Translations under genes and position numbers: made by a program | Part shown: positions 43,324-53,728 of the stretch, piece after piece | How the letters are laid out: the number at the start of each line of letters is the position of its first letter | How positions within the stretch are numbered: the stretch's first letter is position 1 | Notes under the pieces: generated by a model | Seen by the model: only the letters and a program-made list of their open reading frames with translations | What the model was told of the DNA's origin: nothing | The model's database searches: none | Assembly: GCF_002846395.1 (NCBI RefSeq) | Contig: NZ_PJMU01000001.1 | Coordinates: 930,001 to 994,000 of the forward strand | Direction of reading: 5' to 3' | DNA from: Pontibacter ramchanderi | Lineage (GTDB): Bacteria > Bacteroidota > Bacteroidia > Cytophagales > Hymenobacteraceae | DNA length: 64,000 bases

Positions 43324-44678
43324 ACGGCACTTGTTTGATACACGATTTTTCCCTTGTGAATCAATGATCTCACTTGAGACACACGCGAAACAGCTTCTGC
43401 GGAGCAACTGGCGTCCACCAGTACCAGGTCGGCTTTGTCGCCTGCCTGCGGCCACTGCCTGTGTCCCTCATCATCCAGTGGCAAAACGTTGTGGGTCGCC
43501 AGTTTCAGGCACCGGGAGAGTTCGAACTCGGAGGAGTAGCCATATAGCTGCGCCATTAAATTGGCTTTCTGCAGAATGCTACCCGTACCAAAAGTGTTCC
43601 AGTGGTCAACGATGGAGTCGTTGCCCGTGCGCACATCTACACCATACTTATACAGCGTTGGGATCGGCATAACCCGTTGCCCGATGGGAATGGTAGATAT
43701 AATGCCTATTTTGGCGGCGGCCAGTTTCTCAGCCACTCCCTCCAGCTTCTTCTTTTCAAGCTCGGCCAGTACAAAACAGTGACTGAGAAAAGTTTTGCCT
43801 TTCAGGGCAGGGTACTCGTTTACACGGTCGATGAGGTATTCCACCGTTTTCAGACCGGAGGTACCGCCTTCGTGCAGGTGTATGTCGATGCCCTTTTGGG
43901 TATCCAGCGCCAGCTGCACCACAAAATCCATGCTCTTTTGCATATTACCGTCGACAGCGCCGGGGTCCAGACCACCTATATAATCAATGCCCATGGTAGC
44001 GGCTTCTTTCATCAGCTGCTCTGATTGGGAGCGCAGGATGCCATGCTGTGGGAAGGCAACCAGTTCTGCCCCGAAACTATCCCGTTTATGCTCCAAGGCC
44101 TTTTGCAGCTGCTTCAGGGAGTTGAGCTGTGAGGTAGGTTCGATGTTGACGTGGCTTCGGGCAAAGTTAGCCCCATGTGACTGCAGCAGCTCGATAAGTT
44201 TTTCTGCCCGCTCGGTAGCTGTTGGCAGCAGCTTCGGGAGTATCGCTTGCTCGTAGGCAATCATATCCTGCACCGTTCTGTTCTTTTTGCGCCGTGCCTG
44301 CCACGTGCCCCCATAAAAGGTTTTGTCCAGGTGAATGTGCATGTCTTTAAAGGCGGGCAGCAACAGCAGGCCCTGCGCATCCAGGGCCTGCGCACCTGGG
44401 TTGTTGGGCAGTATCGTCTTTATCTGACAATCGCTGATCCCGATGGTGAACAAGTCTGTCTTTGTGCCGATCACTTCCTCACCTTCATACTCAAATCCCG
44501 TTTCCAGTCGCACGTTCTTAAGCGTCAAGGCATTGCCCACAGTCAGATACTTGTCTTGCTCAGTAACCTTTGGTTGTGCCGTAGCCAGCACACCTGTACA
44601 GGAGGCCAGGCTACTACTGGCAAGCAACAAAGCAGAACTTTTAATAAAATCTTTTCGAGTGATCGGTTGTAGTGCCAT
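43320..44678 (-). CDS. Exported amidohydrolase, cytosine deaminase-like
   Basis: The 452-residue protein has an N-terminal signal with a twin-arginine-like start (TRKDFIKSS) and lipobox LASC at about residue 26, so it is probably a lipoprotein exported folded (inference). The metal-dependent hydrolase core shows MHIHLDKT (HxHxD-K, near 111), FARSHVNIEP, IHLHEGGTSG, LSHCF and RTGNDSIVDHW, the pattern of CodA-like deaminases. The substrate is unknown. It is translationally coupled to the ankyrin lipoprotein and lies next to a divergently acting AraC regulator on the same strand upstream. Confidence 0.82.
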   Translation of the reverse strand: MALQPITRKDFIKSSALLLASSSLASCTGVLATAQPKVTEQDKYLTVGNALTLKNVRLETGFEYEGEEVIGTKTDLFTIGISDCQIKTILPNNPGAQALDAQGLLLLPAFKDMHIHLDKTFYGGTWQARRKKNRTVQDMIAYEQAILPKLLPTATERAEKLIELLQSHGANFARSHVNIEPTSQLNSLKQLQKALEHKRDSFGAELVAFPQHGILRSQSEQLMKEAATMGIDYIGGLDPGAVDGNMQKSMDFVVQLALDTQKGIDIHLHEGGTSGLKTVEYLIDRVNEYPALKGKTFLSHCFVLAELEKKKLEGVAEKLAAAKIGIISTIPIGQRVMPIPTLYKYGVDVRTGNDSIVDHWNTFGTGSILQKANLMAQLYGYSSEFELSRCLKLATHNVLPLDDEGHRQWPQAGDKADLVLVDASCSAEAVSRVSQVRSLIHKGKIVYQTSAV

Positions 44679-44759
44679 AAAGCGGTCTTTTTATTCAATG
44701 CAAAGTTAGTCCCCCTATCCTCAGAACAGATGCGCGGTTTCTGCCAAAACTTGCAAATT

Positions 44760-45608
44760 TTATAACTGCTCCCGGAAAGACCTTGGTGAAACACCTGTTT
44801 TGCTCTTGAAAAAATTCGAGAAATGGGCCAGGTCACTGAAACCCAGATCGAAGGTAATTTCCTTTACTGGCAGTTCGGATGCGTGCAGCAGGCGCTTGGC
44901 CTCCAATACAATGCGGCTATGAATCAGAAACAGGGCTGGCACTTGCAGATGCCTTTTGCAAAGTATGTTCAGGTAGTTGGCCGATATGTGCAACTGGTCG
45001 GCATAGAAGGCGACGGTCTTTTGCGCTTTATAATTTACATCTACCATCTGGTAAAAGCGCATCAGCATTGGCACCGTTCGGAATACTTCCAGGTAATCGT
45101 GCCTATTTTCAGCTTCGCGACTAACTAACTGGGCAATTAAGCGGTTCCTAAGATTAACGATATCCCAGTGCACAGGCATTATACCTAGTTCTGCCTGAAT
45201 AGCCTTGAACTCATATTGTAATTTGGTAAAAGTACTGGTGGAAAGCTGGAGGACCGGTTGCAGTTGGTATAACACAAAGGTAAGCTCCAGCGAAGACGTG
45301 AATTTATCGAAAACCGGGCGGTCGATCATCAGCTGACAGGCAATCGTGTCCTCACCCAAAACCCAACTGTGTACCTGGCCCGGGAAAAGCAGATGCAACT
45401 GATTGTCTCCTACATCATATTGCTTAAAATCGATGGTATGTGTACCGCTGCCTTTCTCAAACAGAAGCAGCATAAAAAAGTCGTGCTTGTGCGGCTTTTC
45501 AATAAGCTGCTTCCCTTCTATCATGTGGAACTGAAGCCCATGCTGCTGCTGAAGGTCAGGCTGAAACTCCTGAATGCCAAGTACCGGAAAATTATCTTCT
45601 GGCTTCAA
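44760..45608 (-). CDS. AraC family transcriptional regulator
   Basis: The 282-residue protein has an N-terminal cupin-like sensing domain (FHMIEGKQLIEKPHKHDFFMLLLF around residue 27, given here as the HKHDFF motif) and a C-terminal AraC-type double HTH: ADQLHISANYLNILCK and FDLGFSDLAHFSNFFKSKTGVSPRSFREQ. No ATG lies in frame near the start; a TTG at 45608 is used, with an in-frame stop a short distance upstream. It lies 81 bp upstream of the amidohydrolase gene, same strand, and probably controls it. Confidence 0.88.
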   Translation of the reverse strand: MKPEDNFPVLGIQEFQPDLQQQHGLQFHMIEGKQLIEKPHKHDFFMLLLFEKGSGTHTIDFKQYDVGDNQLHLLFPGQVHSWVLGEDTIACQLMIDRPVFDKFTSSLELTFVLYQLQPVLQLSTSTFTKLQYEFKAIQAELGIMPVHWDIVNLRNRLIAQLVSREAENRHDYLEVFRTVPMLMRFYQMVDVNYKAQKTVAFYADQLHISANYLNILCKRHLQVPALFLIHSRIVLEAKRLLHASELPVKEITFDLGFSDLAHFSNFFKSKTGVSPRSFREQL

Positions 45609-46071
45609 AGCTTTGAGGTTAGACGAATGAACATAATTACATCACCTGGATGAGAGGTATACAGCGATCAGTTTTAGCGACAACTCATGGTGCATGATTG
45701 TCTACGCAATTTTAATCCTAAAATACCTTTGTATTTCGAACAGTGGCATGCTCACCCTTCGAAAATTTCTTCCCATACCTTATGCAGGCCGAAACTTCGG
45801 CGAAGGATACGAAGCCCCCGATTTGATTTTAAGGGAATCATCCGCATCTTTGAGGCGTAATGAATTAACATGATACTTTTTCTCCGCAACATTTTCACCC
45901 TACACTGTATCGCACCCAGCATTCCCCTAGCTTTTTCGCCTGCGTGATCACACTACACCTGCTGATTACCCCCTTATCAGGCAGTTAATCTAAAACATCA
46001 GTTTGTTTTACAAGCCTCTATCCTTTCAGGGATTGCCCTAATCTTTCATAGCGTTTACCCGCACCCGAATC
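45609..46071. other. Intergenic region, 463 bp
   Basis: No gene is visible between the divergent AraC gene and the exporter. There is a TACCTTTG -7-like box at 45724-45731 (plus strand) without a well-placed TTG, and a small palindrome, GCCGAA-AC-TTCGGC, at 45788-45801. Either could belong to the exporter's control region. Confidence 0.45.
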
Positions 46072-46932
46072 ATGCTCAATTTACCGCATAAGAAACTTGT
46101 TATACCGGCCATACCTGCCGTGCTGCTTGCCATGATCAGTGTGCAGGGTGGCGCTTCGATTGCCAAATACCTTTTCCCTGTTTTAGGGGCCAGCGGCACA
46201 GCCTCACTGCGTATTGGCTTTTCGACCCTGATTCTGCTGGCGTTCTTCAGAACCAACCTGTTGAAGGTCACCAAAAAACAGTGGCTTTACTGCATGGCGT
46301 ACGGCACCTGTCTCGGCGCCATGAACCTGGTCTTCTATTTTGCCATCAAACGCATCCCGCTGGGGCTGGGTGTTACCTTGGAGTTCACGGGTCCGCTTGT
46401 ATTGGCCTTAATGGGTTCCAGAAAAAAACTGGATCTTCTTTGGGTGCTGCTGGCCGGCACAGGTATAGCCCTGATCGCCCCCTGGCAAAACAACAACGTG
46501 GACCTGCTGGGTGCTGGTCTGGCAGTGTGTGCCGGAGCCCTGTGGGCGGGCTATATTGTGCTGGGTGGAAAGGTCTCGAAGGTGATGAAAGGCAGTGATG
46601 CGGTGGGCGTAGGCATGCTGTTTGCCTCGCTGTTCGTCATTCCTTTCGGCGTCTTCAGCGGCGACCTGGCGGCCATAACGGCACCCCTGCTACTGCTTGG
46701 TGTGGCCGTTGCGCTCTTGACCAGTGCTATACCCTATACCCTGGAAATCGGTGCCCTGCGTCAGCTTCCGCCCAAAACGTTTGGCATCCTGATGAGCCTG
46801 CACCCGGCCTTTGCCGCCCTCTCGGGTTTGCTCTTTCTCCGTGAGTACCTCAGCTTAACGCAGTGGGCCTCTATTGCCTGCGTAGTCGCAGCCAGCGTGG
46901 GGGCAACGTACTTTTCCAGGAAGGTGCGGTAG
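46072..46932 (+). CDS. EamA family exporter (RhtA-like)
   Basis: The 286-residue protein has about ten hydrophobic helices in two EamA halves. Segments such as MISVQGGASIAKYLFP, LRIGFSTLILLAFFR and RIPLGLGVTLEFTGPL closely follow the RhtA (threonine/homoserine exporter) pattern, and a second-half ALRQLPPKTFGILMSLHPAFAALSGLL is the usual EamA duplicate. It works in the inner membrane. The substrate is uncertain, with amino acids most likely. Confidence 0.88.
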   Translation: MLNLPHKKLVIPAIPAVLLAMISVQGGASIAKYLFPVLGASGTASLRIGFSTLILLAFFRTNLLKVTKKQWLYCMAYGTCLGAMNLVFYFAIKRIPLGLGVTLEFTGPLVLALMGSRKKLDLLWVLLAGTGIALIAPWQNNNVDLLGAGLAVCAGALWAGYIVLGGKVSKVMKGSDAVGVGMLFASLFVIPFGVFSGDLAAITAPLLLLGVAVALLTSAIPYTLEIGALRQLPPKTFGILMSLHPAFAALSGLLFLREYLSLTQWASIACVVAASVGATYFSRKVR

Positions 46933-47171
46933 TAGTGGACTTGGAAAGGTGGGTAGCAGCGCACATGGTTTTACCTCGTCGCGGTTTCAATATTTCGGTA
47001 CATTACCGATCAGTAAGCTGGAAATCAGGTCTTAACTTTAGAGAAGACAGCAGCACCAATCAAAAAACACCAGCTGTAGAATTTTTGCTATACCTGCTCC
47101 CGCAATCGGACTCAAAGTTGGTTCGCGCGTATACTACACGAAACCGAACAACCACCATACACACCTTCGCC

Positions 47172-47741
47172 ATGATAAGAATAGCCACTATTATTGGAAG
47201 CACGCGCCCGGGCCGTAACGGAGAAGCAGTTGGAAAATGGGTGCATGAAATAGCGTCGAAAAGAACTGACGCCACCTATGAACTAATTGACCTCAAGGAG
47301 GTAAACCTGCCCCTGCTGGATGAACCTAACTCACCTGCCATGCAGCAGTACACCAAGCAACACACCAAAGACTGGTCTGCCCGAATTGATGGCTTTGATG
47401 CCTTTGTATTTGTGACGCCAGAGTATAACCACGGCGTGCCGGCAGCGCTTAAAAACGCACTCGACTTCCTCTACAAAGAGTGGAATAACAAAGCGGCAGG
47501 CTTCGTAGCCTATGGCAACACAGGGGGAGCACGGTCTGTCGAGCACTTGAGGGCTACGATGGCTGAGCTCCAGATAGCCGATGTGCGGGAACAGGTTGCC
47601 TTGTCGCTGTTTACCGACTTCGAGAATTACAGCGTTTTCAAACCTGCCGCTTTTCACGAGAAGAAGCTGAACTCCCTGCTGGATCAGTTGGTCAGCTGGG
47701 GAACGGCTTTAAAACAGGTGCGTGCCGAAAGTAAAAAGTAA
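47172..47741 (+). CDS. NAD(P)H-dependent FMN reductase
   Basis: I use the ATG at 47172 (MIRIATIIGSTRPGRNG); the longer ORF upstream is noncoding read-through. The 189-residue flavodoxin-like enzyme has the FMN-binding IIGSTRPGR loop (7-15), FVFVTPEYNHGVPAALKNALD (about 80-100, with the conserved PEYN) and AYGNTGGARSVEHLR. Such enzymes reduce flavins or quinones/azo compounds in the cytoplasm. It is probably monocistronic. Confidence 0.93.
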   Translation: MIRIATIIGSTRPGRNGEAVGKWVHEIASKRTDATYELIDLKEVNLPLLDEPNSPAMQQYTKQHTKDWSARIDGFDAFVFVTPEYNHGVPAALKNALDFLYKEWNNKAAGFVAYGNTGGARSVEHLRATMAELQIADVREQVALSLFTDFENYSVFKPAAFHEKKLNSLLDQLVSWGTALKQVRAESKK

Positions 47742-47789
47742 TGGCTTCAGGCGCCGTAGCGGACTTGAACATTGTTGGGCTCAGGCTTA

Positions 47790-50372
47790 TCAGAACCTGA
47801 AGCCCAGCGAGACATAAGGGAGCACATCCTCTTCAGAGAAGCCAACCACAGCCTGAAGCAGCACAAGTTTAGCAGGAATCAGGTATAGCCCGCCACCATA
47901 ACCCTGGTGCCAGGTATCTGATTTCTCGCCCTCTGCCCATACACGACCCACATCATGGAAACCTATCACTCCCACAGAGCCTGGGAATAAATACGAGCTG
48001 AAGTCAAACAGCTTTAAGCGCAACTCCAGGTTGTTGTAGAGCAGATGCTCGCCGGCAAATCGGAAATTACGAAAGCCCCGCAGGTTGCCGTTTCCGCCCA
48101 GGTATAGCAGTTGGTAAAAATAAGGATCCCCCACCGTCAAACCGCCTCCCACACGATTTGCCAGCGACACATTGCTGTTGTTTGTCGGATTGAGGTAAAA
48201 ACTGAACTCAGAGCTTAGCTGCCCAAACCTAGAGCCTTTGTCCAGATGCTCTACACCCAGGAGCGATGTTTTCCAATATACGCCCTTGGTTGGCATGAAG
48301 GCATCGTTGCGTGTGTCAAGTTCAACTCCTGCCACAATACCGGTTGATAGTCGTCTGGTGAAGATGTCTTCACTGGTGTTCTGCTCATCGTAGAACATCA
48401 GAAAACGCCCTGCATTATCGCGGGCATTGCTGTTGTAATACTGCGCCAACAAGCCGACGCTTCCCTTCAGGTTGTTGCCAAGTTTGCGATGTAATTTCAC
48501 CTGTGAGGTAATGAAGTCGTAGCGGCTGCGGTAGAAGCGGATCGGTTTACTTCCCACCTCAACAAATTCGGTCTCGTTGCCAACACCAAAAAAGTTGCTG
48601 GTGTTATTAGGTGCCCTGCCGTCTACATTTATGCTTAAGTCGTTTTTACCAACTGCCCCGGTAAAGTATCCTTCATAATTGAAGAACGTCGCGTTGGTGG
48701 TGAGGGCGTGCCCCAGCATCAATTTATGGGTCGCAGCAAATGGCTTTTTCCGGAATCCATGTTTCGTGTACTCGAATCCCGCACCAACCAGCACGCCATC
48801 GTCCAGGTTATAGCCAACGGTAAGCAGCGGCCGGAGAAGGTTATACTCAAATGCCCTGGGATCATATTCGTTTATCGTGCTGTCAGCAGCGGTGTGGAGC
48901 TTTGCCTGTGAGGAACCCGGAAAGGTGTTCTTTTCATCGGACCGGTCGTAGATGTGCAGTCTGCTTTTGTTTGAAAAACTTTCCGCCACCACAAACCGAT
49001 CCGCACCGCTGCCCCCTACCAACCTGACTTTGATAGGCGATTTCGCTTCACCGGATACAGTAAACACATCCTCTCCTCCCCTGCCATACAGCCGCACCTC
49101 ATTTGTCAGCTACGGATCGAAGGTACGCTGGAAGAGCAGCCTGTCTTTGCTGTCATCCTTCTTGAGTTTAAAAAGCGAAACGGTAACCGTTCCGTTCTCT
49201 TTGTACTCTACCTCAAAGATTTCCCGCTTGTCAGAACCAGGTATGTCTACTTCTTTAGAGAGGAAGCGAAAGTACTTCATGGCCTCTTCTTTCAGCAGGT
49301 TGCGCCGGGCAATCATTTTGCGCGCCATCTCCTCCCCCGAAAGGGCGTGTATGTTAGGCGGCATGCGCCTGACAGCTTCTTCTATCAGCTCATCTGTCAG
49401 CGTCTGCTGCAACGTATTGATTTCTGCGTGCCAGTCGCTTTCGCTCAAGCCTGAGAGGAACATGCGATCAAAGTAACGGGCATTGAAGTTGAAGCCTTCG
49501 ATATCCCGGATCTCTTCATCAAAACCCTGGAACTTGGGCATGATCCATTTGCGTGACCCTATTTTGGGAATTACCCCCTCATTCGTGAAAAACACCTGGT
49601 CCCGGTCGCGCGGGAAAGGCAAATACAGGTCTCCGATTGAATCCTCCAGCTCTACCCAGCGCCATTGGTCTTCATGGCGGTCCCAGTCACCTATGATGAA
49701 ATCCAGCATGCGGGCGCGCAGTACCAACTGTTGGTCCACGCGGTTATCGTTATCCTCCTGTAGTTTTTCCAGCACCTTCTCGGTGTTGTCAGTATCCTCG
49801 GCTTTGGTTGGCTCCCGCTCCTCAAAAAGGTATACCTGGTTGGCAAAATCGGTCCGGTACTCTCCCAGCGCGCGACTATCAGGCAGGTATACGATCTCAG
49901 GCTTGGCGTGCGGTATACCCAAAGCAGCAGCCAGAGGGGGCACCACCAAAGCGCCGAAGGGGTGGGAAGCTGATATCTGGTCCTGCACAATGGTTCTCGC
50001 TACGGTCTCCCGCAGGTTCTCAGGCAGGGCAAGTCCGGGATCTTTCTGAACCGTTCGGAGCACCCACTCCTGCCCCGTAGCATCCTGCAGCCTAAGCGAC
50101 TTGGTTTGCATCCCTCCCCCTTTTTTCAGGATTTTCAAACCTCCTTTTTCCTGTTCCAGGTCAAACACCTTCATCTTGACGGGTGTTGCCCATAGTTGCC
50201 GGTAATTTTCCCCTAACCAGAAGGTATGCGATTTGCTCACCTTGTTGTATTCCGGCGCAATGGCAACCGTCACGCTGTCAGCACCGACCTTTTCCTGTGC
50301 ATGACTTTCCATGCGGTTCAGCAGGAAAATAGAGAGCAATAAGATGCTTACTTTATTGAAGCTTGCCTGCAT
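47790..50372 (-). pseudogene. Large outer-membrane beta-barrel protein interrupted by an in-frame TAG
   Basis: Two ORFs in the same frame (50372-49110, 420 residues; 49097-47790, 435 residues) are separated only by TAG at 49110-49112 and four sense codons. The joint reads QRTFDP-stop-LTNEVRLYGRGG, exactly where related Bacteroidota proteins run on without a break. The N-terminal half has a signal peptide and a conserved envelope domain (LDFIIGDWDRHEDQWRW). The C-terminal half is a BamA/TamA-like barrel ending in a Phe (VSLGFRF). The calcineurin-like phosphatase found in some relatives is absent. One point change (for example AAG or CAG to TAG) would explain it. Confidence 0.75.
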
Positions 50373-50640
50373 AGTGGCTTATATTTTCGTATGGTCATTG
50401 CTCCCTGTTTTTTGAAAGCAACGTTAAGCATACGTTATTTTCTATTATTTGGTAAGCCCTCTACCTGTGGCTTTATATAGCTTCTTCCGTTGTAGACTGC
50501 CTGGCGCAGCCAATACTTGGTGTGCTCGTGTGGAAAATGATGTTTAGGGAGCGCTATAATTCCGTTATCATGTGGCAGGGTTCACTGCAGACCGTTAGGC
50601 GAAATGCCCATACCAGCTAAGGGACTGCCTTTTCAACATA

Positions 50641-51621
50641 CTAGTCTTTTGGTTCTTTATTCCTTTTGTCTACCTGCTTGTAGGTGTTCTGATCGGATTT
50701 CCTTCGTTCGGAGAAGTCTTCCTGCTCCAGCGCTCTCCGATCCCACTTGGCCAGCTCAGCTGCTGCCTCATAGGTACTTTGCAGGAAGTCCATCAGCATG
50801 GCTTCCGGATCTTCAGCCTTCTGAACGGCCTCGTATGGCAAAATGAATTCGCGGAGCTCCGGGTGGTAGTAGGCCTGCTTTGGTTTTATACGGGCGACTT
50901 TGAATCCTTCCGGTTCGGGATAGATATAGCTGTAAAACGCTGCCTGTGGTAGCGCCTCGCTTCCTGGCCAGAAACCGCAGCTATATACTTCTTTGGAATA
51001 GGCTTCCTGCGCCACCCAATCGGGCAGGTTGGGTACGCCACCAGGGTGCTTCGGTGCATCGCGACCAGAGAAGCGCGACACCGCCAGATCGAAGCTACCC
51101 CAGAACAGATGCACGGGACTGCATTTGCCACTGAACCTGGCTTTGAATTTGGAAAAAACATCGTGTGCCCGAAGGAATGCCTGGTGCAAAGCTGTAGCGT
51201 GTTCCGGATTGTAAGTGGCATGTATTTCATCCTGGTCAAAGGGAATGGGGTCTTCCAGTTCGTTTGGCACGGGGTTAATGTTTGCCTCTATACCTACCTG
51301 CCGCAGGGCATCCTGTAATTGCTTATAGCACCCCGCCACCGAGAGTCCCTTTAAGTCGATGCTGTGTGATTCGCCTGCACTGGTTTTCAACCGCAGTTGA
51401 TGGCGTATAAAGTCAAAGTCGAGCTGAAAGTGTTTTTCTCCATCCACCATATCGGAGGTAGTAAAACCACTTGGCGTGACATAAAGCGTGACGTGCCAGG
51501 AGTGATTGAACCAGGGCGTTTTGACTAGTCTGATCTTCCCCACGATCTGCGTCCAGAGGTGTATCGTTTCGTATGTTTTGTGAGCCTCCGCATAGGAGAG
51601 CTCAGGCCAGGTAGTTTTCAT
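50641..51621 (-). CDS. DUF5996 family protein
   Basis: The 326-residue protein matches DUF5996: TWPELSYAEAHKTYETIHLW at the start, then KTPWFNHSWHVTLYVTPSG and a central SPVHLFWGSFDLAVSRFSGR. The His/Trp-rich segments are conserved in the family, but no function is established. It reads in the same direction as the OsmC-like gene 25 bp upstream and is probably co-transcribed with it. Confidence 0.85.
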   Translation of the reverse strand: MKTTWPELSYAEAHKTYETIHLWTQIVGKIRLVKTPWFNHSWHVTLYVTPSGFTTSDMVDGEKHFQLDFDFIRHQLRLKTSAGESHSIDLKGLSVAGCYKQLQDALRQVGIEANINPVPNELEDPIPFDQDEIHATYNPEHATALHQAFLRAHDVFSKFKARFSGKCSPVHLFWGSFDLAVSRFSGRDAPKHPGGVPNLPDWVAQEAYSKEVYSCGFWPGSEALPQAAFYSYIYPEPEGFKVARIKPKQAYYHPELREFILPYEAVQKAEDPEAMLMDFLQSTYEAAAELAKWDRRALEQEDFSERRKSDQNTYKQVDKRNKEPKD

Positions 51622-51646
51622 AGTTAGTTATATTCTAATGGCTTTT

Positions 51647-52057
51647 TTATTCCAGAAGCGTGATGATGTCGCTTGGCTTGTTCAGGAGGCGGTGTAGCGG
51701 GCAAGCTTTGGCTATTTTGTGCAGTTTTTCGCATTGCTCTGCTGTCAGCTTTTCACTGAAAGACAGATTGCAGTAAAACGTGTTACTGCCCGCGGCTTTA
51801 TCAATGTTTTTAACCAGGTTCACCCTTGCTCTGATCCGCCCGATCTCCCACCCTTTCCGGGTTATATACATCCGAAGGGTAATCACCATGCAGGACGCCA
51901 GCGCCATGCACAGGAAATCGCCGGGGGCGGGACCCAGTTCCTGGCCTCCCAGGTCCGTGGGCTCATCGGCTATGAGCATGTGCTGGTTTGTCTGAAGCGT
52001 TGTTGTGTAGGCTTCACCTGTATTTTCGGCTTCGGCAGTAGCGATGATGTTGGGCAT
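51647..52057 (-). CDS. OsmC family protein
   Basis: I start at the ATG at 52057 (MPNIIATAEAEN), giving 136 residues, the usual OsmC length. The conserved parts are the GGQELGPAPGDFLCMALASCMVITL region (active-site Cys in LASC, near residue 58) and CPLHRLLNKPSD with the second Cys. OsmC/Ohr proteins reduce organic hydroperoxides with a redox cysteine pair. It is likely part of a small stress unit with DUF5996 and DUF488 neighbours. Confidence 0.88.
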   Translation of the reverse strand: MPNIIATAEAENTGEAYTTTLQTNQHMLIADEPTDLGGQELGPAPGDFLCMALASCMVITLRMYITRKGWEIGRIRARVNLVKNIDKAAGSNTFYCNLSFSEKLTAEQCEKLHKIAKACPLHRLLNKPSDIITLLE

Positions 52058-52129
52058 TTGTCTGGGGTTAGATGTTCTTATAAGGCCAGATGCCAATTTC
52101 TCAAAAACCTGACAGCCGGTATCTGACTG

Positions 52130-52648
52130 CTATACCTTGTCGGGGTGTGTTTCGAGGTAGGCGGAGGTATAGGGATGTTCTTTGACAATACCTTCATCCA
52201 TGATGTGCAGCACTGTCCAGCCTCTTTCTTTGAGATAGTCTGAGATAATGGCGCGGTGACAACGCCACCACACAGCTTCCGAACACATGTAAGCCGTCTT
52301 TTTTCGGGCAGCCACTTCCGTCAGCGTTGCAATGGCTTCTTCGAATTCCTCCGTCTCACTGTAATCGGCATAGCCGCGAAACGATTCGCTTTTCCAGACT
52401 GTGTTAGGTGAATCGGGTCTAGGTTTTCTGCGACCACCCAAATCCTGCGCGGGCATATACCTGATGCCGGCCTCTGGCAGGAAGGTCTCCAGTGCGGATA
52501 CATTGAAATGAGGGTATTTCCTCGAACCGGGGTAGCGGCGCACGTCTGCCAGCACCTCTATCTGAAACGACTTCAGCGCGGCCACAAATTCATCCGGGCT
52601 TCTGGTGGAGTGGCCGAAGGTCCAGATGGTCCTGTTTGTTGTTAACAT
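52130..52648 (-). CDS. DUF488 family protein
   Basis: The ATG at 52648 (MLTTNRTIWTFGHST) gives 172 residues. DUF488 signatures are present: IWTFGHSTRSPDEFVA, VLADVRRYPGSRKYPHFN and CSEAVWWRCHRAIISDYL with Cys and His residues. The family function is not established; the conserved Cys/His cluster suggests metal or nucleic-acid-related chemistry. It shares direction with the OsmC-like gene 72 bp downstream. Confidence 0.88.
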   Translation of the reverse strand: MLTTNRTIWTFGHSTRSPDEFVAALKSFQIEVLADVRRYPGSRKYPHFNVSALETFLPEAGIRYMPAQDLGGRRKPRPDSPNTVWKSESFRGYADYSETEEFEEAIATLTEVAARKKTAYMCSEAVWWRCHRAIISDYLKERGWTVLHIMDEGIVKEHPYTSAYLETHPDKV

Positions 52649-52708
52649 AGATAAAAATAGCACGATGCCCTTTTCAGGGATTAGAAGAATGGTTTAGAAA
52701 ATCGGCTG

Positions 52709-53500
52709 TTAAACGAAGCCGTAAGTATTCGACTCGCCTCCGTCAATGGCAATGGTCTGTCCGTTTACGTAAGACGCGTCTTCGCTCAGCAGAAAAATAA
52801 CAACTTTCGCCACTTCCTCGGGCAGTCCCAGGCGTTTGGTAGGATTGGCTTTTGCATACTCGGTTTCGGCGGCTTTGGGGTCGTCGGGGTTTACCTGCCG
52901 GAAAGCTTCGGCTACCATGGGTGTTAAGATGGCACCAGGCGCAATGGCATTGGTGATGACGCCGTAGCGCCCAAATTCCAGCGCAGCATTTTTGGTCATA
53001 CCTGAAACGGCGTGCTTGCTGGCCACATAAGGGGTTTGGTTCAGAACACCCCTGATACCGCCCACCGATGCCACGTTTACAATCCGACCATACTGTTGCT
53101 TTTGCATGATGGGAATGATGTAGCGCATGCCGTAAAACACGCCCATCAGGTTAATGTCAATCACTTTTCTGAATACTGCTACATCGTACTCGGTCATCAG
53201 CGCTTGCTTCCCTTCGATGCCGGCATTGTTGTAAAAGCCGTCGATGCGGTTGAAGGCCTTCACCGTTTCATCAACGTATTTTCTCACTTCCTCCTCTTTC
53301 GAAACATCTGCCGTCACAGTGATCACTTTTGCATCCGGGTACTCCTGCAAGACGGCTTGCTTTGCCTCACCCAGGGCTTTCTCATTGTAATCGACCAGCG
53401 ACAGCTGTGCACCCTGTTTCGCTGCTTCCTGTGCCGCTGCAAGACCCAGGCCCATAGCAGCTCCGGTGATGACAATCACCTTATTTTCCAGTTTCTTCAT
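52709..53500 (-). CDS. Short-chain dehydrogenase/reductase
   Basis: The 263-residue protein (ATG at 53500, MKKLENKVIVITG; a start at 53506 is also possible) has the classical SDR features: VITGAAMGLGLAAA (TGxxxGxG NAD(P)-binding, about 8-21), NNAGIEG (NAG), catalytic Ser in NVASVGG, and the YVASK Tyr-x-x-x-Lys pair, then the IAPGAILTPM loop. The acidic Asp in LVDYNE favours NAD. The substrate is unknown. Confidence 0.92.
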   Translation of the reverse strand: MKKLENKVIVITGAAMGLGLAAAQEAAKQGAQLSLVDYNEKALGEAKQAVLQEYPDAKVITVTADVSKEEEVRKYVDETVKAFNRIDGFYNNAGIEGKQALMTEYDVAVFRKVIDINLMGVFYGMRYIIPIMQKQQYGRIVNVASVGGIRGVLNQTPYVASKHAVSGMTKNAALEFGRYGVITNAIAPGAILTPMVAEAFRQVNPDDPKAAETEYAKANPTKRLGLPEEVAKVVIFLLSEDASYVNGQTIAIDGGESNTYGFV

Positions 53501-53728
53501 ACCCATTCTTTTTAACCCAATCCACATTCTAGGCAGGCTTGATGCTATACATTCCTGCCCATATCATCGCATAAAAACAAACGGAACCTAATTAATTGGT
53601 TCTTTAGTATTTGGCACTTTTACGACCTGCCCAATTCATGCCGGAACTGCTCCTAAACCCTTTCACCACACATTAAAGCCAGTTACTGCAAGATGACTTA
53701 TACCTGACCTGCCTTCCGAAGACAGCCC

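Noticed and set aside
46863-47171. An N-terminal extension of the FMN reductase to 46863
   Set aside because: The extension overlaps the end of the exporter gene and has no family similarity; the ATG at 47172 gives the canonical N-terminus.
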